The position numbers and the translations under genes are program-made. Below, piece after piece: positions 24,851 through 37,450 of a stretch of 64,000 nt of DNA (position 1 is the first letter of the stretch; the number at the start of each line of letters is the position of its first letter). The notes below the pieces were generated by a model. It had not been told where the DNA came from. It ran no database searches and saw nothing but the letters and a program-made list of their open reading frames with translations. Source of the stretch: Synchiropus splendidus (Eukaryota; Chordata; Actinopteri; Syngnathiformes; Callionymidae); contig NW_026527094.1 in NCBI RefSeq assembly GCF_027744825.2, positions 1 to 64,000 of the forward strand. The letters run 5' to 3'.

Positions 24851-27800
24851 TTGTGCATTGTGCCATAACTTTTCAGGGAAGCTTCAGAACATGAAATTTT
24901 AACCTCCCACTATAGCAGAAAGGGTCTTTCTAGTAGTTGCACATCAAATCTAAACTGTCTGAAGTGTTTTTCCAAAGTTATTAACACTTTTATGTTTGGC
25001 GTTCCGAAACCCACCTTATCTCAGGCTGAAAAGCGTTTTTGTGCATTGTGCCATAACTTTCCAGGGAAGCTTCAGAACATGAAATTTTAACCTCCCACTA
25101 TAGCAGAAAGGGTCTTTCTAGTAGTTGCACATCAAATCTAAACTGTCTGAAGTGTTTTTCCAAAGTTATCAACACTTTTATGTTTGGCGTTCCGAAACCC
25201 ACCTTATCTCAGGCTGAAAAGCGTTTTTACGCATTGTGCCATAACTTTTCAGGGAAGCTTCAGAACATGAAATTTTAACCTCCCACTATAGCAGAAAGGG
25301 TCTTTCTAGTAGGTGCACATCAAATCTAAGCTGTCTGAAGTGTTTTTCGAAAGTTATCAACACTTTTATGTTTGGCGTTCCGAAACCCACCTTATCTCAG
25401 GCTGAAAAGCGTTTTTGTGCATTGTGCCATAACTTTTCAGGGAAGCTTCAGAACATGAAATTTTAACCTCCCACTATAGCAGAAAGGGTCTTTCTAGTAG
25501 TTGCACATCAAATCTAAGCTGTCTGAAGTGTTTTTCAAAAGTTATCAACACTTTTATGTTTGGCGTTCCGAAACCCACCTTATCTCAGGCTGAAAAGCGT
25601 TTTTACGCATTGTGCCATAACTTTTCAGGGAAGCTTCAGAACATGAAATTTTAACCTCCCACTATAGCAGAAAGGATCTTTCTAGTAGTTGCACATCAAA
25701 TCTAAGCTGTCTGAAGTGTTTTTCGAAAGTTATCAACACTTTTATGTTTGGCGTTCCGAAACCCACCTTATCTCAGGCTGAAAAGCGTTTTTGTGCATTG
25801 TGCCATAACTTTTCAGGGAAGCTTCAGAACATGAAATTTTAACCTCCCACTATAGCAGAAAGGGTCTTTCTAGTAGTTGCACATCAAATCTAAGCTGTCT
25901 GAAGTGTTTTTCAAAAGTTATCAACACTTTTATGTTTGGCGTTCCGAAACCCACCTTATCTCAGGCTGAAAAGCGTTTTTGTGCATTGTGCCATAACTTT
26001 TCAGGAAAGCTTCAGAACATGAAATTTTAACCTCCCACTATAGCAGAAAGGGTCTTTCTAGTAGTTGCACATAAAATCTAAACTGTCTGAAGTGTTTTTC
26101 CAAAGTTATCAACACTTTTATGTTTGGCGTTCCGAAACCCACCTTATCTCAGGCTGAAAAGCGTTTTTGTGCATTGTGCCATAACTTTTCAGGGAAGCGT
26201 CAGAACATGAAATTTTAATCTCCCACTATAGCAGAAAGGGTCTTTCTAGTAGTTGCACATCAAATCTAAGCTGTCTGAAGTGTTTTTCAAAAGTTATCAA
26301 CACTTTTATGTTTGGCGTTCCGAAACCCACCTTATCTCAGGCTGAAAAGCGTTTTTGTGCATTGTGCCATAACTTTTCAGGAAAGCTTCAGAACATGAAA
26401 TTTTTACCTCCAACTATAGCAGAAAGGGTCTTTCTAGTAGGCGCACATCAAATCTAAGCTCTCTGAAGTGTTTTTCGAAAGTTATCAACACTTTTATGTT
26501 TGGCGTTCCGAAACCCACCTTATCTCAGGCTGAAAAGCGTTTTTGTGCATTGTGCCATAACTTTTCAGGGAAGCTTCAGAACATGAAATTTTAACCTCCC
26601 ACTATAGCAGAAAGGGTCTTTCTAGTAGTTGCACATCAAATCTAAACTGTCTGAAGTGTTTTTCCAAAGTTATTAACACTTTTATGTTTGGCGTTCCGAA
26701 ACCCACCTTATCTCAGGCTGAAAAGCGTTTTTACGCATTGTGCCATAACTTTTCAGGGAAGCTTCAGAACATGAAATTTTAACCTCCCACTATAGCAGAA
26801 AGGGTCTTTCTAGTAGTTGCACATCAAATCTAAACTGTCTGAAGTGTTTTTCCAAAGTTATTAACACTTTTATGTTTGGCGTTCCGAAACCCACCTTATC
26901 TCAGGCTGAAAAGCGTTTTTGTGCATTGTGCCATAACTTTTCAGGGAAGCTTCAGAACATGAAATTTTAACCTCCCACTATAGCAGAAAGGGTCTTTCTA
27001 GTAGTTGCACATCAAATCTAAACTGTCTGAAGTGTTTTTCCAAAGTTATCAACACTTTTATGTTTGGCGTTCCGAAACCCACCTTATCTCAGGCTGAAAA
27101 GCGTTTTTACGCATTGTGCCATAACTTTTCAGGGAAGCTTCAGAACATGAAATTTTAACCTCCCACTATAGCAGAAAGGGTCTTTCTAGTAGTTGCACAT
27201 CAAATCTAAACTGTCTGAAGTGTTTTTCCAAAGTTATTAACACTTTTATGTTTGGCGTTCCGAAACCCACCTTATCTCAGGCTGAAAAGCGTTTTTGTGC
27301 ATTGTGCCATAACTTTTCAGGGAAGCTTCAGAACATGAAATTTTAACCTCCCACTATAGCAGAAAGGGTCTTTCTAGTAGTTGCACATCAAATCTAAACT
27401 GTCTGAAGTGTTTTTCCAAAGTTATCAACACTTTTATGTTTGGCGTTCCGAAACCCACCTTATCTCAGGCTGAAAAGCGTTTTTACGCATTGTGCCATAA
27501 CTTTTCAGGGAAGCTTCAGAACATGAAATTTTAACCTCCCACTATAGCAGAAAGGGTCTTTCTAGTAGGTGCACATCAAATCTAAGCTGTCTGAAGTGTT
27601 TTTCGAAAGTTATCAACACTTTTATGTTTGGCGTTCCGAAACCCACCTTATCTCAGGCTGAAAAGCGTTTTTGTGCATTGTGCCATAACTTTTCAGGGAA
27701 GCTTCAGAACATGAAATTTTAACCTCCCACTATAGCAGAAAGGGTCTTTCTAGTAGTTGCACATCAAATCTAAACTGTCTGAAGTGTTTTTCCAAAGTTA

Positions 27801-30012
27801 TTAACACTTTTATGTTTGGCGTTCCGAAACCCACCTTATCTCAGGCTGAAAAGCGTTTTTGTGCATTGTGCCATAACTTTCCAGGGAAGCTTCAGAACAT
27901 GAAATTTTAACCTCCCACTATAGCAGAAAGGGTCTTTCTAGTAGTTGCACATCAAATCTAAACTGTCTGAAGTGTTTTTCCAAAGTTATCAACACTTTTA
28001 TGTTTGGCGTTCCGAAACCCACCTTATCTCAGGCTGAAAAGCGTTTTTACGCATTGTGCCATAACTTTTCAGGGAAGCTTCAGAACATGAAATTTTAACC
28101 TCCCACTATAGCAGAAAGGGTCTTTCTAGTAGGTGCACATCAAATCTAAGCTGTCTGAAGTGTTTTTCGAAAGTTATCAACACTTTTATGTTTGGCGTTC
28201 CGAAACCCACCTTATCTCAGGCTGAAAAGCGTTTTTGTGCATTGTGCCATAACTTTTCAGGGAAGCTTCAGAACATGAAATTTTAACCTCCCACTATAGC
28301 AGAAAGGGTCTTTCTAGTAGTTGCACATCAAATCTAAGCTGTCTGAAGTGTTTTTCAAAAGTTATCAACACTTTTATGTTTGGCGTTCCGAAACCCACCT
28401 TATCTCAGGCTGAAAAGCGTTTTTACGCATTGTGCCATAACTTTTCAGGGAAGCTTCAGAACATGAAATTTTAACCTCCCACTATAGCAGAAAGGATCTT
28501 TCTAGTAGTTGCACATCAAATCTAAGCTGTCTGAAGTGTTTTTCGAAAGTTATCAACACTTTTATGTTTGGCGTTCCGAAACCCACCTTATCTCAGGCTG
28601 AAAAGCGTTTTTGTGCATTGTGCCATAACTTTTCAGGGAAGCTTCAGAACATGAAATTTTAACCTCCCACTATAGCAGAAAGGGTCTTTCTAGTAGTTGC
28701 ACATCAAATCTAAGCTGTCTGAAGTGTTTTTCAAAAGTTATCAACACTTTTATGTTTGGCGTTCCGAAACCCACCTTATCTCAGGCTGAAAAGCGTTTTT
28801 GTGCATTGTGCCATAACTTTTCAGGAAAGCTTCAGAACATGAAATTTTAACCTCCCACTATAGCAGAAAGGGTCTTTCTAGTAGTTGCACATCAAATCTA
28901 AACTGTCTGAAGTGTTTTTCCAAAGTTATCAACACTTTTATGTTTGGCGTTCCGAAACCCACCTTATCTCAGGCTGAAAAGCGTTTTTGTGCATTGTGCC
29001 ATAACTTTTCAGGGAAGCGTCAGAACATGAAATTTTAATCTCCCACTATAGCAGAAAGGGTCTTTCTAGTAGTTGCACATCAAATCTAAGCTGTCTGAAG
29101 TGTTTTTCAAAAGTTATCAACACTTTTATGTTTGGCGTTCCGAAACCCACCTTATCTCAGGCTGAAAAGCGTTTTTGTGCATTGTGCCATAACTTTTCAG
29201 GAAAGCTTCAGAACATGAAATTTTTACCTCCCACTATAGCAGAAAGGGTCTTTCTAGTAGGCGCACATCAAATCTAAGCTCTCTGAAGTGTTTTTCGAAA
29301 GTTATCAACACTTTTATGTTTGGCGTTCCGAAACCCACCTTATCTCAGGCTGAAAAGCGTTTTTGTGCATTGTGCCATAACTTTTCAGGGAAGCTTCAGA
29401 ACATGAAATTTTAACCTCCCACTATAGCAGAAAGGGTCTTTCTAGTAGTTGCACATCAAATCTAAACTGTCTGAAGTGTTTTTCCAAAGTTATTAACACT
29501 TTTATGTTTGGCGTTCCGAAACCCACCTTATCTCAGGCTGAAAAGCGTTTTTACGCATTGTGCCATAACTTTTCAGGGAAGCTTCAGAACATGAAATTTT
29601 AACCTCCCACTATAGCAGAAAGGGTCTTTCTAGTAGTTGCACATCAAATCTAAACTGTCTGAAGTGTTTTTCCAAAGTTATTAACACTTTTATGTTTGGC
29701 GTTCCGAAACCCACCTTATCTCAGGCTGAAAAGCGTTTTTGTGCATTGTGCCATAACTTTTCAGGGAAGCTTCAGAACATGAAATTTTAACCTCCCACTA
29801 TAGCAGAAAGGGTCTTTCTAGTAGTTGCACATCAAATCTAAACTCTCTGAAGTGTTTTTCCAAAGTTATCAACACTTTTATGTTTGGCGTTCCGAAACCC
29901 ACCTTATCTCAGGCTGAAAAGCGTTTTTACGCATTGTGCCATAACTTTTCAGGGAAGCTTCAGAACATGAAATTTTAACCTCCCACTATAGCAGAAAGGG
30001 TCTTTCTAGTAG
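24786..30012. repeat. 15-monomer (2,820 bp) duplication, second copy partial
   Basis: 24,786-27,192 matches 27,606-30,012 at offset 2,820. Shared rare markers are TTTCCAGG (25,058 and 27,878), AAGCGTC with loss of the HindIII site (26,195 and 29,015), TTTTAATC (26,211 and 29,031), TTTTTACC (26,401 and 29,221) and GGCGCAC (26,440 and 29,260). I saw three differences in about 2.4 kb: ATAAAATC near 26,073, CCAAC near 26,411, and C for G at unit position 142 near 29,845. The pair is therefore nearly identical and recent. Confidence 0.85.
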
Positions 30013-30089
30013 GTGCACATCAAATCTAAGCTGTCTGAAGTGTTTTTCGAAAGTTATCAACACTTTTATGTTTGGCGTTCCGAAACCCA

Positions 30090-32660
30090 CCTTATCTCAG
30101 GCTGAAAAGCGTTTTTGTGCATTGTGCCATAACTTTTCAGGGAAGCTTCAGAACATGAAATTTTAACCTCCCACTATAGCAGAAAGGGTCTTTCTAGTAG
30201 TTGCACATCAAATCTAAACTGTCTGAAGTGTTTTTCCAAAGTTATCAACACTTTTATGTTTGGCGTTCCGAAACCCACCTTATCTCAGGCTGAAAAGCGT
30301 TTTTGTGCATTGTGCCATAACTTTTCAGGGAAGCTTCAGAACATGAAATTTTAACCTCCCACTATAGCAGAAAGGGTCTTTCTAGTAGTTGCACATCAAA
30401 TCTAAGCTGTCTGAAGTGTTTTTCAAAAGTTATCAACACTTTTATGTTTGGCGTTCCGAAACCCACCTTATCTCAGGCTGAAAAGCGTTTTTGTGCATTG
30501 TGCCATAACTTTTCAGGAAAGCTTCAGAACATGAAATTTTAACCTCCCACTATAGCAGAAAGGGTCTTTCTAGTAGTTGCACATCAAATCTAAACTGTCT
30601 GAAGTGTTTTTCCAAAGTTATCAACACTTTTATGTTTGGCGTTCCGAAACCCACCTTATCTCAGGCTGAAAAGCGTTTTTACGCATTGTGCCATAACTTT
30701 TCAGGGAAGCTTCAGAACATGAAATTTTAACCTCCCACTATAGCAGAAAGGGTCTTTCTAGTAGGTGCACATCAAATCTAAGCTCTCTGAAGTGTTTTTC
30801 GAAAGTTATCAACACTTTTATGTTTGGCGTTCCGAAACCCACCTTATCTCAGGCTGAAAAGCGTTTTTGTGCATTGTGCCATAACTTTTCAGGGAAGCTT
30901 CAGAACATGAAATTTTAACCTCCCACTATAGCAGAAAGGGTCTTTCTAGTAGTTGCACATCAAATCTAAACTGTCTGAAGTGTTTTTCCAAAGTTATCAA
31001 CACTTTTATGTTTGGCGTTCCGAAACCCACCTTATCTCAGGCTGAAAAGCGTTTTTGTGCATTGTGCCGTAACTTTTCAGGGAAGCTTCAGAACATGAAA
31101 TTTTAACCTCCCACTATAGCAGAAAGGGTCTTTCTAGTAGTTGCACATCAAATCTAAGCTGTCTGAAATGTTTTTCAAAAGTTATCAACACTTTTATGTT
31201 TGGCGTTCCGAAACCCACCTTATCTCAGGCTGAAAAGCGTTTTTGTGCATTGTGCCATAACTTTTCAGGAAAGCTTCAGAACATGAAATTTTAACCTCCC
31301 ACTATAGCAGAAAGGGTCTTTCTAGTAGTTGCACATCAAATCTAAACTCTCTGAAGTGTTTTTCCAAAGTTATCAACACTTTTATGTTTGGCGTTCCGAA
31401 ACCCACCTTATCTCAGGCTGAAAAGCGTTTTTACGCATTGTGCCATAACTTTTCAGGGAAGCTTCAGAACATGAAATTTTAACCTCCCACTATAGCAGAA
31501 AGGGTCTTTCTAGTAGGTGCACATCAAATCTAAGCTCTCTGAAGTGTTTTTCGAAAGTTATCAACACTTTTATGTTTGGCGTTCCGAAACCCACCTTATC
31601 TCAGGCTGAAAAGCGTTTTTGTGCATTGTGCCATAACTTTTCAGGGAAGCTTCAGAACATGAAATTTTAACCTCCCACTATAGCAGAAAGGGTCTTTCTA
31701 GAAGTTGCACATCAAATCTAAACTGTCTGAAGTGTTTTTCCGAAGTTATTAACACTTTTATGTTTGGCGTTCCGAAACCCACCTTATCTCAGGCTGAAAA
31801 GCGTTTTTGTGCATTGTGCCATAACTTTTCAGGGAAGCTTCAGAACATGAAATTTTAACCTCCCACTATAGCAGAAAGGGTCTTTCTAGTAGTTGCACAT
31901 CAAATCTAAACTGTCTGAAGTGTTTTTCCAAAGTTATCAACACTTTTATGTTTGGCGTTCCGAAACCCACCTTATCTCAGGCTGAAAAGCGTTTTTACGC
32001 ATTGTGCCATAACTTTTCAGGGAAGCTTCAGAACATGAAATTTTAACCTCCCACTATAGCAGAAAGGGTCTTTCTAGTAGGTGCACATCAAATATAAGCT
32101 GTCTGAAGTGTTTTTCGAAAGTTATCAACACTTTTATGTTTGGCGTTCCGAAACCCACCTTATCTCAGGCTGAAAAGCGTTTTTGTGCATTGTGCCATAA
32201 CTTTTCAGGGAAGCTTCAGAACATGAAATTTTAACCTCCCACTATAGCAGAAAGGGTCTTTCTAGTAGTTGCACATCAAATCTAAGCTGTCTGAAGTGTT
32301 TTTCCAAAGTTATCAACACTTTTATGTTTGGCGTTCCGAAACCCACCTTATCTCAGGCTGAAAAGCGTTTTTACGCATTGTGCCATAACTTTTCAGGGAA
32401 GCTTCAGAACATGAAATTTTAACCTCCCACTATAGCAGAAAGGGTCTTTCTAGTAGGTGCACATCAAATCTAAGCTCTCTGAAGTGTTTTTCGAAAGTTA
32501 TCAACACTTTTATGTTTGGCGTTCCGAAACCCACCTTATCTCAGGCTGAAAAGCGTTTTTGTGCATTGTGCCATAACTTTTCAGGAAAGCTTCAGAACAT
32601 GAAATTTTAACCTCCCACTATAGCAGAAAGGGTCTTTCTAGTAGGTGCACATCAAATCTA
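30090..32660. repeat. Block matching 8,280-10,850
   Basis: This is the second copy at offset 21,808, sharing the CCGAAGTTATT variant (about 31,739) and four AC-type monomer positions. Private variants include a GTAAC change near 31,069, AAATG near 31,168 and AGAAG near 31,701. The right edge lies inside the chimeric monomer 32,524-32,711. Confidence 0.75.
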
Positions 32661-34725
32661 AACTGTCTGAAGTGTTTTTCCAAAGTTATCAACACTTTTA
32701 TGTTTGGCGTTCCGAAACCCACCTTATCTCAGGCTGAAAAGCGTTTTTGTGCATTGTGCCATAACTTTTCAGGGAAGCTTCAGAACATGAAATTTTAACC
32801 TCCCACTATAGCAGAAAGGGTCTTTCTAGTAGTTGCACATCAAATCTAAACTGTCTGAAGTGTTTTTCCAAAGTTATCAACACTTTTATGTTTGGCGTTC
32901 CGAAACCCACCTTATCTCAGGCTGAAAAGCGTTTTTGTGCATTGTGCCATAACTTTTCAGGGAAGCTTCAGAACATGAAATTTTAACCTCCCACTATAGC
33001 AGAAAGGGTCTTTCTAGTAGTTGCACATCAAATCTAAGCTGTCTGAAGTGTTTTTCAAAAGTTATCAACACTTTTATGTTTGGCGTTCCGAAACCCACCT
33101 TATCTCAGGCTGAAAAGCGTTTTTGTGCATTGTGCCATAACTTTTCAGGAAAGCTTCAGAACATGAAATTTTAACCTCCCACTATAGCAGAAAGGGTCTT
33201 TCTAGTAGTTGCACATCAAATCTAAACTGTCTGAAGTGTTTTTCCAAAGTTATCAACACTTTTATGTTTGGCGTTCCGAAACCCACCTTATCTCAGGCTG
33301 AAAAGCGTTTTTACGCATTGTGCCATAACTTTTCAGGGAAGCTTCAGAACATGAAATTTTAACCTCCCACTATAGCAGAAAGGGTCTTTCTAGTAGGTGC
33401 ACATCAAATATAAGCTGTCTGAAGTGTTTTTCGAAAGTTATCAACACTTTTATGTTTGGCGTTCCGAAACCCACCTTATCTCAGGCTGAAAAGCGTTTTT
33501 GTGCATTGTGCCATAACTTTTCAGGGAAGCTTCAGAACATGAAATTTTAACCTCCCACTATAGCAGAAAGGGTCTTTCTAGTAGTTGCACATCAAATCTA
33601 AGCTGTCTGAAGTGTTTTTCCAAAGTTATCAACACTTTTATGTTTGGCGTTCCGAAACCCACCTTATCTCAGGCTGAAAAGCGTTTTTACGCATTGTGCC
33701 ATAACTTTTCAGGGAAGCTTCAGAACATGAAATTTTCACCTCCCACTATAGCAGAAAGGGTCTTTCTAGTAGGTGCACATCAAATCTAAGCTCTCTGAAG
33801 TGTTTTTCGAAAGTTATCAACACTTTTATGTTTGGCGTTCCGAAACCCACCTTATCTCAGGCTGAAAAGCGTTTTTGTGCATTGTGCCATAACTTTTCAG
33901 GAAAGCTTCAGAACATGAAATTTTAACCTCCCACTATAGCAGAAAGGGTCTTTCTAGTAGGTGCACATCAAATCTAAACTGTCTGAAGTGTTTTTCCAAA
34001 GTTATCAACACTTTTATGTTTGGCGTTCCGAAACCCACCTTATCTCAGGCTGAAAAGCGTTTTTGTGCATTGTGCCATAACTTTTCAGGGAAGCTTCAGA
34101 ACATGAAATTTTAACCTCCCACTATAGCAGAAAGGGTCTTTCTAGTAGTTGCACATCAAATCTAAACTGTCTGAAGTGTTTTTCCAAAGTTATCAACACT
34201 TTTATGTTTGGCGTTCCGAAACCCACCTTATCTCAGGCTGAAAAGCGTTTTTGTGCATTGTGCCATAACTTTTCAGGGAAGCTTCAGAACATGAAATTTT
34301 AACCTCCCACTATAGCAGAAAGGGTCTTTCTAGTAGTTGCACATCAAATCTAAGCTGTCTGAAGTGTTTTTCAAAAGTTATCAACACTTTTATGTTTGGC
34401 GTTCCGAAACCCACCTTATCTCAGGCTGAAAAGCGTTTTTGTGCATTGTGCCATAACTTTTCAGGAAAGCTTCAGAACATGAAATTTTAACCTCCCACTA
34501 TAGCAGAAAGGGTCTTTCTAGTAGTTGCACATCAAATCTAAACTGTCTGAAGTGTTTTTCCAAAGTTATCAACACTTTTATGTTTGGCGTTCCGAAACCC
34601 ACCTTATCTCAGGCTGAAAAGCGTTTTTACGCATTGTGCCATAACTTTTCAGGGAAGCTTCAGAACATGAAATTTTAACCTCCCACTATAGCAGAAAGGG
34701 TCTTTCTAGTAGGTGCACATCAAAT
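31835..34725. repeat. 7-monomer (1,316 bp) tandem duplication with extra partial copy
   Basis: 31,835-33,409 matches 33,151-34,725 at offset 1,316, which is two copies plus part of a third. Markers are AAATATAAG at 32,090 and 33,406, and chimeric monomers at 32,524-32,711 and 33,840-34,027. A private change TTTTCACC lies near 33,736. The chimera being in both copies shows that it arose before the duplication. Confidence 0.8.
32524..32711. repeat. Chimeric monomer (site 122 G joined to site 139 A)
   Basis: The left part (A at 63, G at 122) matches the GGAAAG subtype seen at 10,716-10,903. The right part (A at 139, G at 142, C at 158) matches the next monomer at 10,904-11,091. The combination of G at 122 with A at 139 was seen only here and at 33,840-34,027. 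Relative to the 8-11 kb copy, exactly one monomer is missing at this point. The switch lies between 32,646 and 32,661, in an invariant stretch. Confidence 0.65.
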
Positions 34726-34987
34726 CTAAGCTCTCTGAAGTGTTTTTCGAAAGTTATCAACACTTTTATGTTTGGCGTTCCGAAACCCACCTTATCTCAG
34801 GCTGAAAAGCGTTTTTGTGCATTGTGCCATAACTTTTCAGGGAAGCTTCAGAACATGAAATTTTAACCTCCCACTATAGCAGAAAGGGTCTTTCTAGTAG
34901 TTGCACATCAAATCTAAACTGTCTGAAGTGTTTTTCCAAAGTTATCAACACTTTTATGTTTGGCGTTCCGAAACCCACCTTATCTCA

Positions 34988-34991
34988 GAGG
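34988..34991. other. 3-bp insertion in one monomer
   Basis: The usual TCTCAGGCTG reads TCTCAGAGGGCTG here, giving a 191-bp monomer. It is the only indel larger than 1 bp in the window and was not found in any duplicate block, so it is either very recent or a sequencing or assembly error. Confidence 0.85.
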
Positions 34992-35009
34992 GCTGAAAAG
35001 CGTTTTTGT

Positions 35010-37450
35010 GCATTGTGCCATAACTTTTCAGGGAAGCTTCAGAACATGAAATTTTAACCTCCCACTATAGCAGAAAGGGTCTTTCTAGTAGTTGCACATC
35101 AAATCTAAACTGTCTGAAGTGTTTTTCCAAAGTTATCAACACTTTTATGTTTGGCGTTCCGAAACCCACCTTATCTCAGGCTGAAAAGCGTTTTTGTGCA
35201 TTGTGCCATAACTTTTCAGGGAAGCTTCAGAACATGAAATTTTAACCTCCCACTATAGCAGAAAGGGTCTTTCTAGTAGTTGCACATCAAATCTAAGCTG
35301 TCTGAAGTGTTTTTCAAAAGTTATCAACACTTTTATGTTTGGCGTTCCGAAACCCACCTTATCTCAGGCTGAAAAGCGTTTTTGTGCATTGTGCCATAAC
35401 TTTTCAGGAAAGCTTCAGAACATGAAATTTTAACCTCCCACTATAGCAGAAAGGGTCTTTCTAGTAGTTGCACATCAAATCTAAACTGTCTGAAGTGTTT
35501 TTCCAAAGTTATCAACACTTTTATGTTTGGCGTTCCGAAACCCACCTTATCTCAGGCTGAAAAGCGTTTTTACGCATTGTGCCATAACTTTTCAGGGAAG
35601 CTTCAGAACATGAAATTTTAACCTCCCACTATAGCAGAAAGGGTCTTTCTAGTAGGTGCACATCAAATCTAAGCTCTCTGAAGTGTTTTTCGAAAGTTAT
35701 CAACACTTTTATGTTTGGCGTTCCGAAACCCACCTTATCTCAGGCTGAAAAGCGTTTTTGTGCATTGTGCCATAACTTTTCAGGGAAGCTTCAGAACATG
35801 AAATTTTAACCTCCCACTATAGCAGAAAGGGTCTTTCTAGTAGTTGCACATCAAATCTAAACTGTCTGAAGTGTTTTTCCAAAGTTATCAACACTTTTAT
35901 GTTTGGCGTTCCGAAACCCACCTTATCTCAGGCTGAAAAGCGTTTTTACGCATTGTGCCATAACTTTTCAGGGAAGCTTCAGAACATGAAATTTTAACCT
36001 CCCACTATAGCAGAAAGGGTCTTTCTAGTAGTTGCACATCAAATCTAAACTGTCTGAAGTGTTTTTCCAAAGTTATCAACACTTTTATGTTTGGCGTTCC
36101 GAAACCCACCTTATCTCAGGCTGAAAAGCGTTTTTGTGCATTGTGCCATAACTTTTCAGGGAAGCTTCAGAACATGAAATTTTAACCTCCCACTATAGCA
36201 GAAAGGGTCTTTCTAGTAGTTGCACATCAAATCTAAGCTGTCTGAAGTGTTTTTCAAAAGTTATCAACACTTTTATGTTTGGCGTTCCGAAACCCACCTT
36301 ATCTCAGGCTGAAAAGCGTTTTTGTGCATTGTGCCATAACTTTTCAGGAAAGCTTCAGAACATGAAATTTTAACCTCCCACTATAGCAGAAAGGGTCTTT
36401 CTAGTAGTTGCACATCAAATCTAAACTGTCTGAAGTGTTTTTCCAAAGTTATCAACACTTTTATGTTTGGCGTTCCGAAACCCACCTTATCTCAGGCTGA
36501 AAAGCGTTTTTACGCATTGTGCCATAACTTTTCAGGGAAGCTTCAGAACATGAAATTTTAACCTCCCACTATAGCAGAAAGGGTCTTTCTAGTAGGTGCA
36601 CATCAAATCTAAGCTCTCTGAAGTGTTTTTCGAAAGTTATCAACACTTTTATGTTTGGCGTTCCGAAACCCACCTTATCTCAGGCTGAAAAGCGTTTTTG
36701 TGCATTGTGCCATAACTTTTCAGGGAAGCTTCAGAACATGAAATTTTAACCTCCCACTATAGCAGAAAGGGTCTTTCTAGTAGTTGCACATCAAATCTAA
36801 ACTGTCTGAAGTGTTTTTCCAAAGTTATCAACACTTTTATGTTTGGCGTTCCGAAACCCACCTTATCTCAGGCTGAAAAGCGTTTTTACGCATTGTGCCA
36901 TAACTTTTCAGGGAAGCTTCAGAACATGAAATTTTAACCTCCCACTATAGCAGAAAGGGTCTTTCTAGTAGTTGCACATCAAATCTAAACTGTCTGAAGT
37001 GTTTTTCCAAAGTTATCAACACTTTTATGTTTGGCGTTCCGAAACCCACCTTATCTCAGGCTGAAAAGCGTTTTTGTGCATTGTGCCATAAGTTTTCAGG
37101 GAAGCTTCAGAACATGAAATTTTAACCTCCCACTATAGCAGAAAGGGTCTTTCTAGTAGTTGCACATCAAATCTAAGCTGTCTGAAGTGTTTTTCAAAAG
37201 TTATCAACACTTTTATGTTTGGCGTTCCGAAACCCACCTTATCTCAGGCTGAAAAGCGTTTTTGTGCATTGTGCCATAACTTTTCAGGAAAGCTTCAGAA
37301 CATGAAATTTTAACCTCCCACTATAGCAGAAAGGGTCTTTCTAGTAGTTGCACATCAAATCTAAACTGTCTGAAGTGTTTTTCCAAAGTTATAAACACTT
37401 TTATGTTTGGCGTTCCGAAACCCACCTTATCTCAGGCTGAAAAGCGTTTT
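35010..37450. repeat. 5-monomer (940 bp) local series, about 2.6 copies
   Basis: AC-type monomers at 35,572 and 35,948 recur at 36,512 and 36,888, all 940 bp apart, with the same intervening subtypes. CATAAG appears only in the later unit (about 37,087) and again 564 bp further on at about 37,651, which points to an additional 3-monomer duplication on the right flank. Confidence 0.65.
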
